Positions 35,557 through 47,159 of a stretch of DNA of 64,000 nucleotides are shown in pieces; positions within the stretch are counted from its first letter, which is position 1, and the number at the start of each line of letters is the position of its first letter. Made by a program: the position numbers and the translations under genes. Origin of the DNA: Sclerodactyla briareus. Its lineage: Eukaryota; Echinodermata; Holothuroidea; Dendrochirotida; Sclerodactylidae. Below the pieces are notes generated by a model. The model was given only the letters and a program-made list of their open reading frames with translations. It was not told where the DNA came from and searched no databases. The stretch spans positions 62,001 to 126,000 of the forward strand of contig JAODTK010001366.1 in the NCBI GenBank assembly GCA_026419785.1, read 5' to 3'.

Positions 35557-35900
35557 CCAATAACTCCACATAGGATCATCATATTGAAATAGGGTTTGGA
35601 CCTATAAGACAAACAGTTTTTCATTCTCCACGATTTAACCTGTTGTATCCAAGCCTGCATTTGTCCTTCAAGTGGTGAGCATGTGCACTTATGACCATGG
35701 AGAAGCTCATTGCTGAGGACTTCCCTCTGTCTTTTCCTGCCTTGAGGGGGTTGACCATCCCAACAGCAGCAGGGGAGGCCAGGAGCACTGCAAGGGGGGC
35801 AGCTAGGACCTAAAGAAGGGTATGGTTAGGAACTTGGGACTGGCTGAGGGGGGGGGGGGAGGGAAATCATGGTGGACAATGGATTGAAAGCTGGATAGAA
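35557..35900 (-). repeat. repeat family D, copy 3, 5' part
   Basis: Minus-strand blocks 'gcttggatacaacaggtta', 'gaaaaactgt', 'ttataggtccaaa' and 'cctatgtggagttattgg' match 4788-4885. The region 35755-35890 also resembles the family I tandem units at 33.0-33.4 kb. Confidence 0.7.
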
Positions 35901-36629
35901 AGAAAATGAGCTGTGTCCAGCGTCGCTGTGGCCCTCACTGTATTCAGGACCAAGTTTGGGTCTGCTAGATAACCTCGACACAGATTGGACTTTTATGATG
36001 ATCTGTAGAACTTGCCACTCTTACTCTGTTCGGAAATGAGAAGTTTCTCAAACCTGGCCTCACATGAGAGACCATTAGTTTCTGCAATTGCATTATCCCT
36101 AATTCAGGCAGAGAAACCAGGAAATACAGTTCATCTTACTTTCGGCGCACACCGGAAATGTTATTCCCTCTGGCTCTCCTGCATATAATAATAGTTATAA
36201 TACTAATAGTTATATGGCATATAGACTGCTACTCAGTATTGATTGGCTGACAAACTTTGAGCATGTCGAGCAGACAAGCCGTTTACAATAGACATTGTAT
36301 TTTAGTGACCTTGTTGCCCGCCTACAAGAATCTATGTAGGAGCGGCAAGAGATCCTTCAAAAACCCCAAATGCACAAAGACACCCTTGCAAAAACAATCC
36401 CAGAATTTTTTTAAAATCCTTCAGAGCAGGGTGAGAACAGTATTTCAATCGATAGACCATGTGATCGTGAATTTTGGATATAACAAAATAACACTAGAAG
36501 CCCCAGCTGACAACAAGTCTGGCACAATGAGAAGGGCGATAGGTGGGCCAATTTAGATTTCATAACCAGAAGCAGCTTGCGCATGGCGGGAGAAGCAGGG
36601 CCCTATTTTCTGACCCATGTTCTTAACCA
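35901..36629. other. no gene recognised
   Basis: No supported feature; a 99-codon frame at 36257-36556 has no recognisable pattern. Confidence 0.4.
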
Positions 36630-36830
36630 GGGGTTAACGAACTATACTCACATGAAACAGGGTTGACTACCACCACACCTATGATCAGAGTCAGTTCTTG
36701 GAGAGACAATTCAGACAGAGTGGCAACACAGATCACGCCCAGGGATGCCAACTCCTCCACGGGAGATGTAGAAGACGAGATCGCCAATAGCAGGGTTCTC
36801 TGCCTCTCTGGACAAGTCAATTATCTGTGA
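36630..36830 (+). CDS. candidate coding exon, unknown protein
   Basis: After an acceptor-like 'ttcttaaccag' (36621-36630) the frame is open to 36830 and reads, in part, MIRVSSWRDNSDRVATQITP, RDANSSTGDVEDEIANSRVL and LSGQVNYL. In the next frame protein-like text goes on (EEIAEYNLDDVRKTSIIS... to about 36980). Composition is acidic and Ser/Thr-rich. It could be a host exon or part of an unnamed transposon together with repeat J. The minus strand is also open, probably as a shadow. Confidence 0.3.
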   Translation, partial: GVNELYSHETGLTTTTPMIRVSSWRDNSDRVATQITPRDANSSTGDVEDEIANSRVLCLSGQVNYL

Positions 36831-36979
36831 CAGAGGAAATTGCGGAATATAATTTAGACGATGTGAGAAAAACCAGTATTATCAGTGATAGAAATCCTTG
36901 GAGAACATTGAGAATGCTAGGGATCTCCAAACCAATGGTCGACCATCTGAGCAGAATGCCATCTCAACTGCATAGGGTA

Positions 36980-37085
36980 AAAGATACAGTAATGTTTTTC
37001 CCCAACAGATCCACGGATCGCTGGAAATGGGAATACCCGGGCCCTCAGAGGCTGAGATATGTAAAGAGTGAAACATGCGGTATCG
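36980..37085 (+). repeat. repeat J, copy 1
   Basis: Matches 38395-38490 over about 95 bases ('acagtaatgttt', 'cccaacag', 'cccacggatcgctggaaatgg', 'cccgggccctcaga'). Both copies can be read in one frame as NRxTDRWKWxxPGPQ, so a coding origin is possible. Confidence 0.55.
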
Positions 37086-38394
37086 TTATTATGTATTATT
37101 TATTTGTGCGCGCGTTCATCGCTTGGCGTGCGAGTCATCCGCTGGCATATGGAAGGTTTGCGTACGCATTGTGACAATGGACTTGGATGATATTCATGTG
37201 AGTTGTGGGTTTGGTTGGGATTTGACGAGTTGCATGGGCGTGGGGAGAACGAGTTTGGATGCTGGTGTGGTGCGATGAGGGGACATCTCCGGAATGCAGT
37301 CGGGTGTGAGTGTCTGTTGTAGTAGTATAATGTTTCCTTTTGGACCCGGGTCCGGGCATCCGATTGGTGCGCATGTGCCCGATCAGGACATGTCTGCTAG
37401 CAACGGATACATTGCAGTTCATCTGATGGTGTACTGAAGAATCTTACGACTAAAACGCAACGACCACGCAACCAAAAACAGGAACACTACACTCTCTACC
37501 CTACACAAAAAACTTGGCAAAAAACAAGGTGTTCATGGGTGGCTCAATAGGGGTGGTCGGCACCCTGTACATGTCAGGCTGGTTTGGCAGGGGGTGATGA
37601 ACAAGGGCAAGGCATGGTCTGTGACATGGTCAGGGCCTGACAGGACACCCATGTCACTATTAGTTACGACTGGGGCAAAAACCAGTCACGTGTCAACCAT
37701 GCCAACCAGTTTTCTCATTGGAATCTATGAAATGTAGCAGGTACTGTGACAGGGGCCATGACATGCACTGAGGGGTGAAAACTACTGAGTGAGGAACCCC
37801 AGTCTGAGCCGGCTTACACTGCCTTGACACGTCTAGACAGGGGATACCAAACCGTTGACACTCTTGCTTGACAACCATGTCGGGGTGTCATGGCATGGGT
37901 GTTCACGGGTGATCACCCCTGTTTCACCCCTGATCTAGGGTGAACAACCCTGTCTTTGATGTGAAGCCCCTGGCGACACCCATGTTTTTCGTCAGATTTT
38001 TTCGTAAGGGTAATTGTTGACATCCCCGGCTCCTGGACAATTGTCCTGAAGTGCGGGAAACAAGTAGCAGTCTTTTTGCGAACATTCTCTTGCATGAATT
38101 GCACATGTTCATGTTGACCTTGTAAGTTCTTCAGGTCTCAGCGTCAGCACAGAAACGTCGTCAATTTCAAAATGTTGTGTCAAACTTGAGCATAAAACAA
38201 ATGATATCATTCTCCATAGAATATACTACCAATAAGTACCGAATTTTCAAATGAATCTACACCTTAATGACAAATCCCGCCCGCCATTCGCCCTCTACTA
38301 CCCCACTCGTACTACAGGTAAAGTTCTAAGGGCTACACTCTGTTCAGGACAGAATAACGGCGGAAAATTTACAGGCCGCTACGACCCGGAAAAC
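37086..38394. other. no gene recognised
   Basis: Unassigned, with loosely recurring 'tgtcatggtc'-like words at 37.55-37.95 kb but no clear period. Confidence 0.4.
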
Positions 38395-38490
38395 ACCGCA
38401 AGACACAGTAATGTTTGCCCAAACAGGCCCACGGATCGCTGGAAATGGAATTGCCCGGGCCCTCAGATGCTGTATGAGAATGAACTTGAA
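38395..38490 (+). repeat. repeat J, copy 2
   Basis: Same block order as 36980-37085. It falls in an 81-codon frame starting at ATG 38251, whose last part reads CPNRPTDRWKWNCPGPQ, close to FPNRSTDRWKWEYPGPQ at copy 1. Confidence 0.55.
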
Positions 38491-39149
38491 CATTGAGATA
38501 TCAGGTTCCATCTAAGGTTACAAAAGTTTATGTAATTCTAGTTGGAGGTCCCTCCAAACCATAGACATGGTCCACCTAAACGTACCACTTGCTACATGCT
38601 GGATTAACACATGTATGCTATTCATTGCAAACTGAAAGAACAGGTTAGATCATTACAGATCCCCAAGTAGCACCTGGGTGGGAATATTATCTTGCTAAAA
38701 GAGCTCAATTTAGAATAAATGGGTATGGTTATCGATTTTAATTTTTTGCCCTAGTTGCAAGGTGAAGGTGAACTCCGGTCGCCTTATATCACCATCTTAC
38801 ATACCTGTGCAGTGTCCCCATCTATGACGCTAGCCCTTCGTTTGCGCAGTGGTTATGTCGCCCTCAGAGTTGAGGTTCTCCAGCAGTTGAGCAGTTGAGT
38901 GGTGATATCCAGCTCTCGTAGCCTCCTTGCGATTTCGGCGTGTTGTAACTTCTGGCTAAGCTGGTCTCCAGATTGGACGAGGTAAGATGCATCATGATGT
39001 CAGCAAGTCGCAGGGACAGCTAGCTCTGCAGTGATAGATAACCGATATGAACGAATACCAATGGCAGCCAAATGTACTCTCTGGAACTGTAAGAGAGCCT
39101 TTATAATGGTTCCTATTAAAGAGTAATAACTGTGTGAAGGAACTGGTAG
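38491..39149. other. unassigned; one F-like monomer
   Basis: 'ggtgaactccggtcgcctt.atatcaccatcttac' at 38765-38802 resembles the family F monomers at 30.5-30.7 kb. Nothing else is supported. Confidence 0.4.
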
Positions 39150-39520
39150 GTGGTATATTCAGTTTTTTACACTTTGCAAGCAAATATATCCGGGTTTGAA
39201 ATCCCGCGGTCACCTAACATTTTTCCCTAGGTTTGGCTGTACTTTCAGTTGCGATGGGCGATGTCTGGGTTTACCTCATGGAAGTCTTGTTTCTTGGGTC
39301 TTCACCTCAGGATCGGCTGTTAAGCAGTGAACTTTCGGGGTTACTGGGGCATGGATTTAGAACGGAACTTTGTGACAACACTGGGCATGGGTGCACTGTT
39401 TATATTCTCCATGACTGGTATCGAAGGGAGCTGGCTTGCCTGTTGCACAATTCCCTCTATCCCGTGGAGGTTCACCAAATTACGAAGGTCCGAAGAAAAG
39501 TATTACTAGTTAGTAGGAGA
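39150..39520 (+). mobile_element. SINE family A, copy 4
   Basis: The B-box-like 'ccgggtttgaaatcccgc' (39190-39207) is followed by 'ggctgtac...cagttgcgatgggcg' and 'atgtctgggtttacctcatgg', as in copies 1 and 2. The 3' part is diverged. Open frames over it are chance. Confidence 0.5.
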
Positions 39521-40388
39521 GGGTCGTGAAAGGAACCTCATTACCGACCCTGAAAACACAACAAAACAACCCAAGGAGAACAACAACTCAAATAATTCTC
39601 CCACAATTCCTGGAAAACAAGACTGTTCTTGAAAGGATTAACACTCTTAGACCAAACAACATCTCCAGGGAGGTTATTCCACTCTATGTTATTCACACTT
39701 TATGGAAAGAAGTACTCCCAAATATCTCCTACAGCAACGTTTACCACCGAGCTTGGGACAATGGCTCCTACTATGGTAACAAAGCAAACCCAAAGAAGGT
39801 TATCAAAGCTATGGGCAATTTTTTAAAACCTTAATCAAATCACCAGAAATTTGCGCTTAGGCTTCATCGAAGTCAGACCAAGATGCTTCAACTTTTCCTC
39901 ATAACTGGAATGCAAGACATCCACAAGATTGGCAGATAGTGAAAATGTATACCGCAATTAACCATGGTATGCTCTGTATAGCCCTGTGTACATGATTCAG
40001 CTTATTCGCTCTTGACAAAGCATGGTCGTCCTGGGGGGAATGTTGGGGGGGGCTACATGTCAGTCATGGTCCAAAATGGAGCAGTTGCCTATTACTTCTG
40101 AATTTTCATTAAATTAAGGGTTTAAATAATTTTGCAATGTTCAAACCTAGAATTGTATAATGGGTGGTCAACTCTTGGCCAAGTTGGACAGCGTGCAGAA
40201 AATCCCTCAAAACAGCAATGGTTATGAGTACTCACTCCATATTAGACCCCGCATCCTGCCCCAAAGCACTATAGGATCAGGCAGTAATACAAATCCGGGG
40301 TGGCCACCCCCTCGCCCTTTGAGGTGAATTGAAATGAGTGAGATAGATTTGAGTTCACTGTAGAATACATGTATACATACATACATAC
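39521..40388. other. no gene assigned
   Basis: A 102-codon plus-strand frame at 39526-39834 (starting at GTG, Asn/Thr-rich) is not recognised and has a second open frame beside it. The remainder shows nothing supported. Confidence 0.4.
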
Positions 40389-41026
40389 CCATGACAACCC
40401 AGAATTCTCTAGTCGAGAAAGATTTGTCCAGAGTGGGGTGCACTGTAACAGGGAGTGTAGGAATGATTATCACCGGGTCCATCATGTCTGACGAGCTGCC
40501 AACTAGGGATGTCACACGCATCACTGATCGGTGAGGTCGACACTGCTGCACCATCTACTTAGCCCTTTGGTGGGTGGAATCTGATGTCCAATTCGCCCCT
40601 ACCATAAACGTTGCTTAAAATGATACCTCTGAGTTGGCGGAGTCCGAGTATGACCAGATTCTAACGAAGAGGACGCTACGGAAGTCGAGTTTTCTGCACT
40701 AGCTGGCAATGTCACTGCATAGTAATTGGTGATATTCTTTGAGGCCAGTTGTTCGTGACCCGAAGGAGCACATCGCTATTGCTATATTTTTGTGTTGTAG
40801 CAGCAATAGTGTCCCTGTCATCGGAAGTACTGTTTGACATTGGAAATGTCATAGTTTTGTTGACAGCTGGAGTTACTGTGGACGGAGCACCTAGATACAG
40901 ATATGTTATCCTCTCGGATGATGATGAAGGCGCTATTGTTATGGCAGCAGACTTGAAGGGTCGTGTATCTTGTCTCAGGCAGTTGAGTTGTCTGAATATG
41001 AATGGAAAACAAAACAAGAGCACCAA
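40389..41026 (-). CDS. candidate Ser/Thr-rich coding region, frame changes twice
   Basis: The minus strand reads FKSAAITIAPSSSSERITYL, PSTVTPAVNKTMTFPMSNST and TSDDRDTIAATTQKYSNSDV down to about 40715. In another frame it reads VTLPASAENSTSVASSSLES and, in a third, VGSSSDMMDPVIIIPTLPVT and FSTREFWVV up to a good donor GGTATGT near 40388. The mucin-like, N-glycosylation-rich text (NKT, NST) suggests an extracellular linker. Nothing is named. The plus strand is also open across part of it. Confidence 0.3.
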
Positions 41027-41224
41027 TTGTGCTGTAGCTCAAACCGCACAAATGTACCAAAACAAATGTACAATTACGTGTTAAATGTTCAAGATCAAGG
41101 GGCCAAGAAAGCAGTTTCAAGCAATGGCCTATTTTGCCTCTGTACAATTAACAATGTTACTCACTTTAGTCAACATACCAATTCTACTCATGCCAAGATT
41201 TCACTCGGGCAGACAGGGTACAAG

Positions 41225-41600
41225 TTTCAGTGTCAATCAGATAGGTTTTCAGAGTTATTGACGCTACGGCCTCTAAAGGTTACCGGCCAGTGGCGGGGGG
41301 ATGAGGAGACAGCGGCTACAGGCCTAAAAGCATAATATCCCTGAACACTTAAAGTATTGTGGGGATATAATTAGAGATAATTCATGAGGCGTGAAGGCGG
41401 GCAACTGGTTTCGAACTTCCAATCCAATCATCAGACAAGTGGTAATACCATGATTCTTTTAGTTAGCTGTAAGCAGCTCTACAAGTAACATTTCTTCTCT
41501 GTCCGTTCGTTTGTTGTTCGCCGTTTAGTTGTTTGTTCTGTTGTCACGTTCATTCGTAAATTCTGAACCATACATGCGATCAGGTTGAAACTTGGTGAGT
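41225..41600 (+). repeat. repeat family F, copy 2
   Basis: 'agcggctacaggcct...cataatatccctgaacactt...ttgtggggatataa' (41310-41370) matches 30933-30994, including the hairpin ATATCCCT (41335-41342) with GGGGATAT (41361-41368). Downstream, 'gcgatcaggttgaaacttggtgagtgg' (41576-41602) is the inverse of the F monomer core. Confidence 0.65.
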
Positions 41601-42349
41601 GGATGAAGCATGCCACTGCTATAGGCTTGAGTTACATTTTTTTTTGCATAGTGTGATTAGATTTTAATTGAATCCAAATTAAACCCCCATTTGTCTATCC
41701 ACTGCAGCGGCTTCCCATTGATATCTCTGTGAGAGTGGTTTGTTTACATACTCCTTGGAATTGCAGGGCTGGCCTGCTTGTATAGCAGGGATGTTTCTTT
41801 GTCTGTGTCAGCCACTGAGGTTGGCTGGGATACAGGCAACTGGAACGTGGGGGAGGGGGGGGGGTACAGGCAGTTCTGTGGAAGATATGTCATACCTGGA
41901 GTTGATGGCTAGACTTCCAATGTGGATCCCAAGTGTGTTCCACTGTTCAACTGCTACAGGCCACTAGGAGTTGTGCTGGATACACAAAGTTTTGTTGGGT
42001 ACATATAGCTAATATGCAGGCCTAGGAATGAAGTGTTTGGGTACTTTGTGCTAGGCACTGATAGCAAATATTCGGCTAATGTGGTAGACATGTTCAAGGC
42101 CCATTTTTGTTCCAAGGTTTTTGACGTCCAGTAAAGGTCATAAATGTGAACAAACAATAAATGTGGATTGGTGAAGAACATGCATGCAGGTATTCGCCAC
42201 AGGACTTTTGCCGTCCACAGCTATTTTTTCAAGACGTTTTGACTTGGGCTTGTTTCTAATTATTCTCAAAACTTCAATTCAGCCTACTCGGAATCTGAGG
42301 CCTGATTCAGTAATTGATGGATCTCTCATTTGATACAGCTTTTCCCAAT
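41601..42349. other. no gene recognised
   Basis: A TG/GT-rich and G-rich segment (41848-41865) and otherwise nothing supported. Confidence 0.5.
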
Positions 42350-43680
42350 CACCACCCTGAATGTAAACCAGCCGGAGCCTCACTATGAGGCAGGGAGTTA
42401 TCACCACCCTGAATGTAAACCAGCCTGAGCCTCACTGTGAGGCAGGGAGTATCACCACCCTGAATGTAAACCAGCCTGAGCCTCACTGTGAGGCAAGGAG
42501 TTATCACCACCCTGAATGTAAACCAGCCTGAGCCTCACTGTGAGGCAGGAGTTATCACCACCCTGAATGAAAACCAGCCTGAGCCTCACTGTGAGGCAGG
42601 GAGTTATCACCACCCTGAATGTTAAACCAGCCTGAGCCTCACTGTGAGGCAAGGAGTTATCACCACCCTGAATGTAAACCAGCTGAGCCTCACTGTGAGG
42701 CAGGGAGTTATCACCACCTGAATGTAAACCAGCCTGAGCCTCACTGTGAGGCAGGGAGTTATCACCACCTGAATGTAAACCAGCCTGAGCCTCACTGTGA
42801 GGCAGGGAGTTATCACACCCTGAATGTAAACCAGCCCGAGCCTCGCTGTGAGGCAGGGAGTTATCACCACCCTGAATGTAAACCAGCCTGAGCCTCACTG
42901 TGAGGCAGGGAGTTATCACCACCTGAATGTAAACCAGCCTGAGCCTCACTGTGAGGCAGGGAGTTATCACACCCTGAATGTAAACCAGCCCGAGCCTCGC
43001 TGTGAGACAGGGAGTTATCACCACCCTGAATGTAAACCAGCCCGAGCCTCGCTGTGAGGCAGGGAGTTATAACACCCTGAATGTAAACAGCCTGAGCCTC
43101 ACTGTGAGGCAGGGAGTATCACCACCCTGAATGTAAACCAGCCTGAGCCTCGCTGTGAGGCAGGGAGTTATCACCACCTGAATGTAAACCAGCCTGAGCC
43201 TCACTGTGAGGCAGGGGTTATCACCACCCTGAATGTAAACCAGCCTGAGCCTCGCTGTGAGGCAGGGAGGTATCACCACCCTGAATGTAAACCAGCCTGA
43301 GCCTCACTGTGAGGCAGGGAGTTATCACACCCTGAATGTAACCAGCCTGAGCCTCGCTGTGAGGCAGGGATTATCACCACCCTGAATGTAAACCAGCCTG
43401 AGCCTCACTGTGAGGCAGGGAGTTATCACCACCTGAATGTAAACCAGCCCGAGCCTCGCTGTGAGGCAGGGAGTTATCACACCCTGAATGTAAACCAGCC
43501 TGAGCCTCACTGTGAGGCAGGGGTTATCACCACCCTGAATGTAAACCAGTCTGAGCCTCGCTGTGAGGCAGGGAGTATCACCACCCTGAATGTAAACAGC
43601 CTGAGCCTCACTGTGAGGCAGGGAGGTATCACCACCCTGAATGTAAACCAGCCTGAGCCCGCTGTGAGGCGGGATGTTAT
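42350..43680. repeat. 52 bp minisatellite, about 26 units, second half a 104 bp dimer array
   Basis: The unit is about 52 bp: TGAATGTAAACCAGCC, then TGAGCCTCACTGTGAGGCA, then GGGAGTTATCACCACCC. I count 26 copies with few substitutions and many one-base length differences. Each unit carries GCCTCA-CTG-TGAGGC, a six-pair hairpin. One site (CTCACTG or CTCGCTG) is A in units 1-9, 11 and 12, G in 10 and 13, and from unit 14 on strictly alternates G, A, G, A to unit 26. Long open frames on both strands come from the repetition and are not genes. Confidence 0.95.
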
Positions 43681-44799
43681 ATGGTTTCATGCTCCGCGTC
43701 GTCTGCAAGAAAAGTAACTGAAATGCCTCAACCCAGGGAACCAGGGGCAATCAATGGAGTAATCACACACAGGAGCTACCTAAATAAATTTAGGATATGA
43801 AATATGTATATATGAGGTCATTTGTCCCTGTGACGAAAGTGAAATTATAAATCGACTCTCGATACTTTCTATAGATTCAGTACATTGGAGGGGCAGTGTT
43901 GTCACAATTTTGTATTTCAGAGGATTCCTAGCATTTGAATACTGCTCGTCAGGGAATTATATGCCTTTGTAGTATTCAAATAAACAAATCATTTCAGCAT
44001 GGTGGCTCTAGTGTAATCCCCTATTGAGTTGAGAGCAATATGAACTGTAGCTGACAACTTAGGTCAACTAAAGTTCATACATGAAAATCGGATTGGTTAC
44101 TCGAGATAATGGTCCAGACAGCTTCAAGTTAACCAAACGTCTGAACAAAACATCAACTGATACAATCGTGGAAAATACTATTGAATAGTTTAATACAATT
44201 ATTTATTGTGAAAATAAGGCACCAACTGCTTGACCGCATCAATTCGAGTAAATAAATCGGAAAAACTCAACAAGGCAATATGCAAGAATCTCGTAATTCA
44301 TTGGAGAGTTATAGGTCCTCTATACCCTTAGTGTATACTGGATATGGAGAATCTTTACATGGATCTCATACTGTTACTTTGAAAGCATACATATACTGCA
44401 TGGATACCTCTACGGAACTGCTGAGTTCTGCGACAACTCTCCGAAAACAAGAGCGATTATATTATCGATATCAAATTCATCTTCTGAGACTCTTTACTGA
44501 CCAGGCAGGTAAAATGCTGTGTGTGGGAAAAAGACCTCAAACTTTGCTTGAATTGAGTAAAAGTGAGTTAACTATTGACTGAGGGTACCTAATACAAGGC
44601 ATGGGCCCCCCAGGGTCTCGCTGGTTGCGAATCAGTGTGTTAACTTCTATTAGTCACCATGCAAATGAATTGGAACAATTACAAGGGCTCATGTGCGCTT
44701 AAGGATTTCAGTATTGGAATTTAACAGAAACAGCTATAATCAGTGACCAATTCAAATTCGAAAGGACTGATTATTGACAATGTCTACTAAAGGAGTAAA
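43681..44799. other. no gene recognised
   Basis: A 100-codon plus-strand frame at 44280-44582 is not recognised. No shared repeat. Confidence 0.45.
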
Positions 44800-45185
44800 A
44801 AGTTTTGGTAAATGTGACTGAAAATTGCATTAAATTATGCTGATTTGAGGCAATTTACCAAGTTCACGAAAATCGGAAAATTTGAAATTATGCATAAATT
44901 ATGCAATTAGACACGTTGGATGACATCCAGTGACCCGGAATCCATGATAAAGAAATTGGAACTCAGTAAACCATAACCCCCAGGTTTTCATGAAAATCCC
45001 AAGCAACTTGAAGATTTTACATCATAAACTGCGATTAGGTATATATGTGAATGATCGCCCATTGACCGCCCAATCTTTGTTAAAGAAGTTTGGGACGAGA
45101 GTATACCATATTCACCAAGATTTGGGAAAACCCAACAAACCTTTGGAATTTTTGCATAAATTATGCACATTAAACACTTAATTAC
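44800..45185. repeat. tandem repeat, period about 265 bp
   Basis: 'atgcataaattatgca' at 44890 recurs as 'tgcataaattatgcac' at 45154 after 'gaatttt', and the preceding 'accaagttcacgaaaatcgg' resembles 'ttcaccaagatttggga'. The self-complementary GCATAAATTATGC word occurs in both units. Unit boundaries are approximate. Confidence 0.55.
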
Positions 45186-45625
45186 CATTGTAACGCTGAA
45201 AATCTAATCATTTCAATCCACGAAATATCCTGCTTATAGTAATGTGGCCAAACCAAATCACACCAAAGCACCTTACGTTCATCCGTAATCTTGGTAATGA
45301 GCCTAAACAAGAATTATATATAATAGGCTAATTACCTTACTAATTAGTGACTTTTTTGCCCAAAATCTAATCCATCTGTTCACCCCAACCCCTATTCCAA
45401 TGGCACTCACCATTCGTAAGAATATCCTGTCTACCGAGAAAGTGTGGCATCACAACCACACCGCCCTAGTGACCACTAAGTCCCTCTTGAATTCCTTTAG
45501 GCGAGACAATACACACACCAATGTTGATGCATGGTATTCATGCCTGGCTGTCTGTCTGTTTGCCTATCTTGCTTGACATCAGTATACTAGTTTCATTTGG
45601 GGGTTGAACTCTTGGTTATGACCCT
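45186..45625. other. no gene recognised
   Basis: AT-rich sequence between the 265 bp tandem and the TA microsatellite, with nothing supported. Confidence 0.45.
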
Positions 45626-45725
45626 GTATATATATATATATATTATAATATATATATATATATATATCATATATATATCGATATACTATATATATATATA
45701 TTATATCTAATATTCTATAAATATT
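45626..45725. repeat. TA dinucleotide microsatellite
   Basis: About 100 bases of imperfect TA repeats with single interruptions. Confidence 0.9.
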
Positions 45726-47159
45726 TGAATATATTATCAAATGCTATTTTAATCACTTGATCTGTATGATGTGGTGTAACAATAAAGCCTAATAATTATC
45801 ACATAAAGGGCTTTTTGCTCGGCTGAAGATAAATCATTATTAGTTGCACATGATTAATCGATTAAGAATATTAAGTTCTGATTATTGGGAGTTATCAAAT
45901 AGTTAATGTTTGCCGCTTTTTTTCCTGTTCTGACCCGAGTTCCGACTTCAGACCTCCCACCTAATATTGTACCAGGGAAAGCTTTAGTCATTCAGCTTAT
46001 TTTGATGTGATTGATACATGTGAAATTGGCATGAGAATTACGATTATCCTCCGTAATACAAAAATCAAACCTACCAGAATCAATACACAAAAAAACATAA
46101 CAAGAATAATCGATATTATTTCAAAATGATTAATTTTTCTCACAAAAACAAAAAAAATTTGTTAATCGATTAATTCATTTTAAAAAAATTGATTCATTGA
46201 CAATAGATTTTATCGGGAATCACACCCTTATCACACATCATAATTAAATCCATTGGACAAGCTTTGACAAATCGGCAGCGGGTCAACAACCCACGTGTAT
46301 CCCCTTTTTGAACTCTGATGACTCCACAATGACTTCATTCTTGTTGGGACCAAAATGTCGTCTAACGTCTAACAAGTTTCCACTGGATCCCCAACTAACT
46401 TTTGGGAAATTGCAAACATCTTGCAAATTAACGTTATCCAGTTATATGTGACTCCACCCAATTTCAAAACCTTACGGAATTTCGCTATGGCACGAGCATT
46501 GGTGTGCCAAATGTTGAGTGTTGTAGGCATACCACAAGAACCTTCGGTGCAGAACACGTCAGAGATGGCAAGACAAATCCATATATCCCAAATGGGATCT
46601 ATGATGAAATACCTTAGCCTTCTGTAACAAATGACCATTCAAGGCTGCTGATTGGCTATGCTCCACCATGGAGAGGAGAACCGCCAGGGGGTACATTAGC
46701 GCAACCGCGTGATAGCTTCCATTCTGTCTGTTACATTCTTCTTCAGCACCAGTGGACAAGGGGTGGGAGAAATAGGTTCAGCAACTGACCTGGAAAGATG
46801 AAGATAATAGATGGGACAAATGAAGGGGTTCTTGGAGAGATGCCAGCCAAATTAGTGAAGCATTGATCGATACTACATGTACCCCATGCAGGCACTGTTA
46901 TGGCAAAAATACGTGATTTGAATTGACTTTACCCAATTAGGGACAATAGGGCTGGATGGCCAACAACGGGGGTCATGCATACAACACAGGGGAGGTTAGT
47001 TCATAATATACAGCAAGAAATTCTGCTCTCTAAAATGTAAATTCTGCCTTATTTGACTTTTTAGGTTAGTACATTGGTTTTGTACAGAGGGCAAATGCTA
47101 TCTTTGGCTTTTTAAAAATATGAAGTGGAGAACATCTGGGACCCTATTCATGATTATAT
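45726..47159. other. no gene recognised
   Basis: AT-rich up to 46.3 kb. Two overlapping frames on opposite strands at 46369-46638 are not recognised. No RNA gene or shared repeat. Confidence 0.45.

Noticed and set aside
42452-43750. Long open frames on both strands across the minisatellite (repeated CLTVRLRLVYIQ and NQPEPHCEAG)
   Set aside because: They arise from the repeat itself; frames shift between units and both strands are open.
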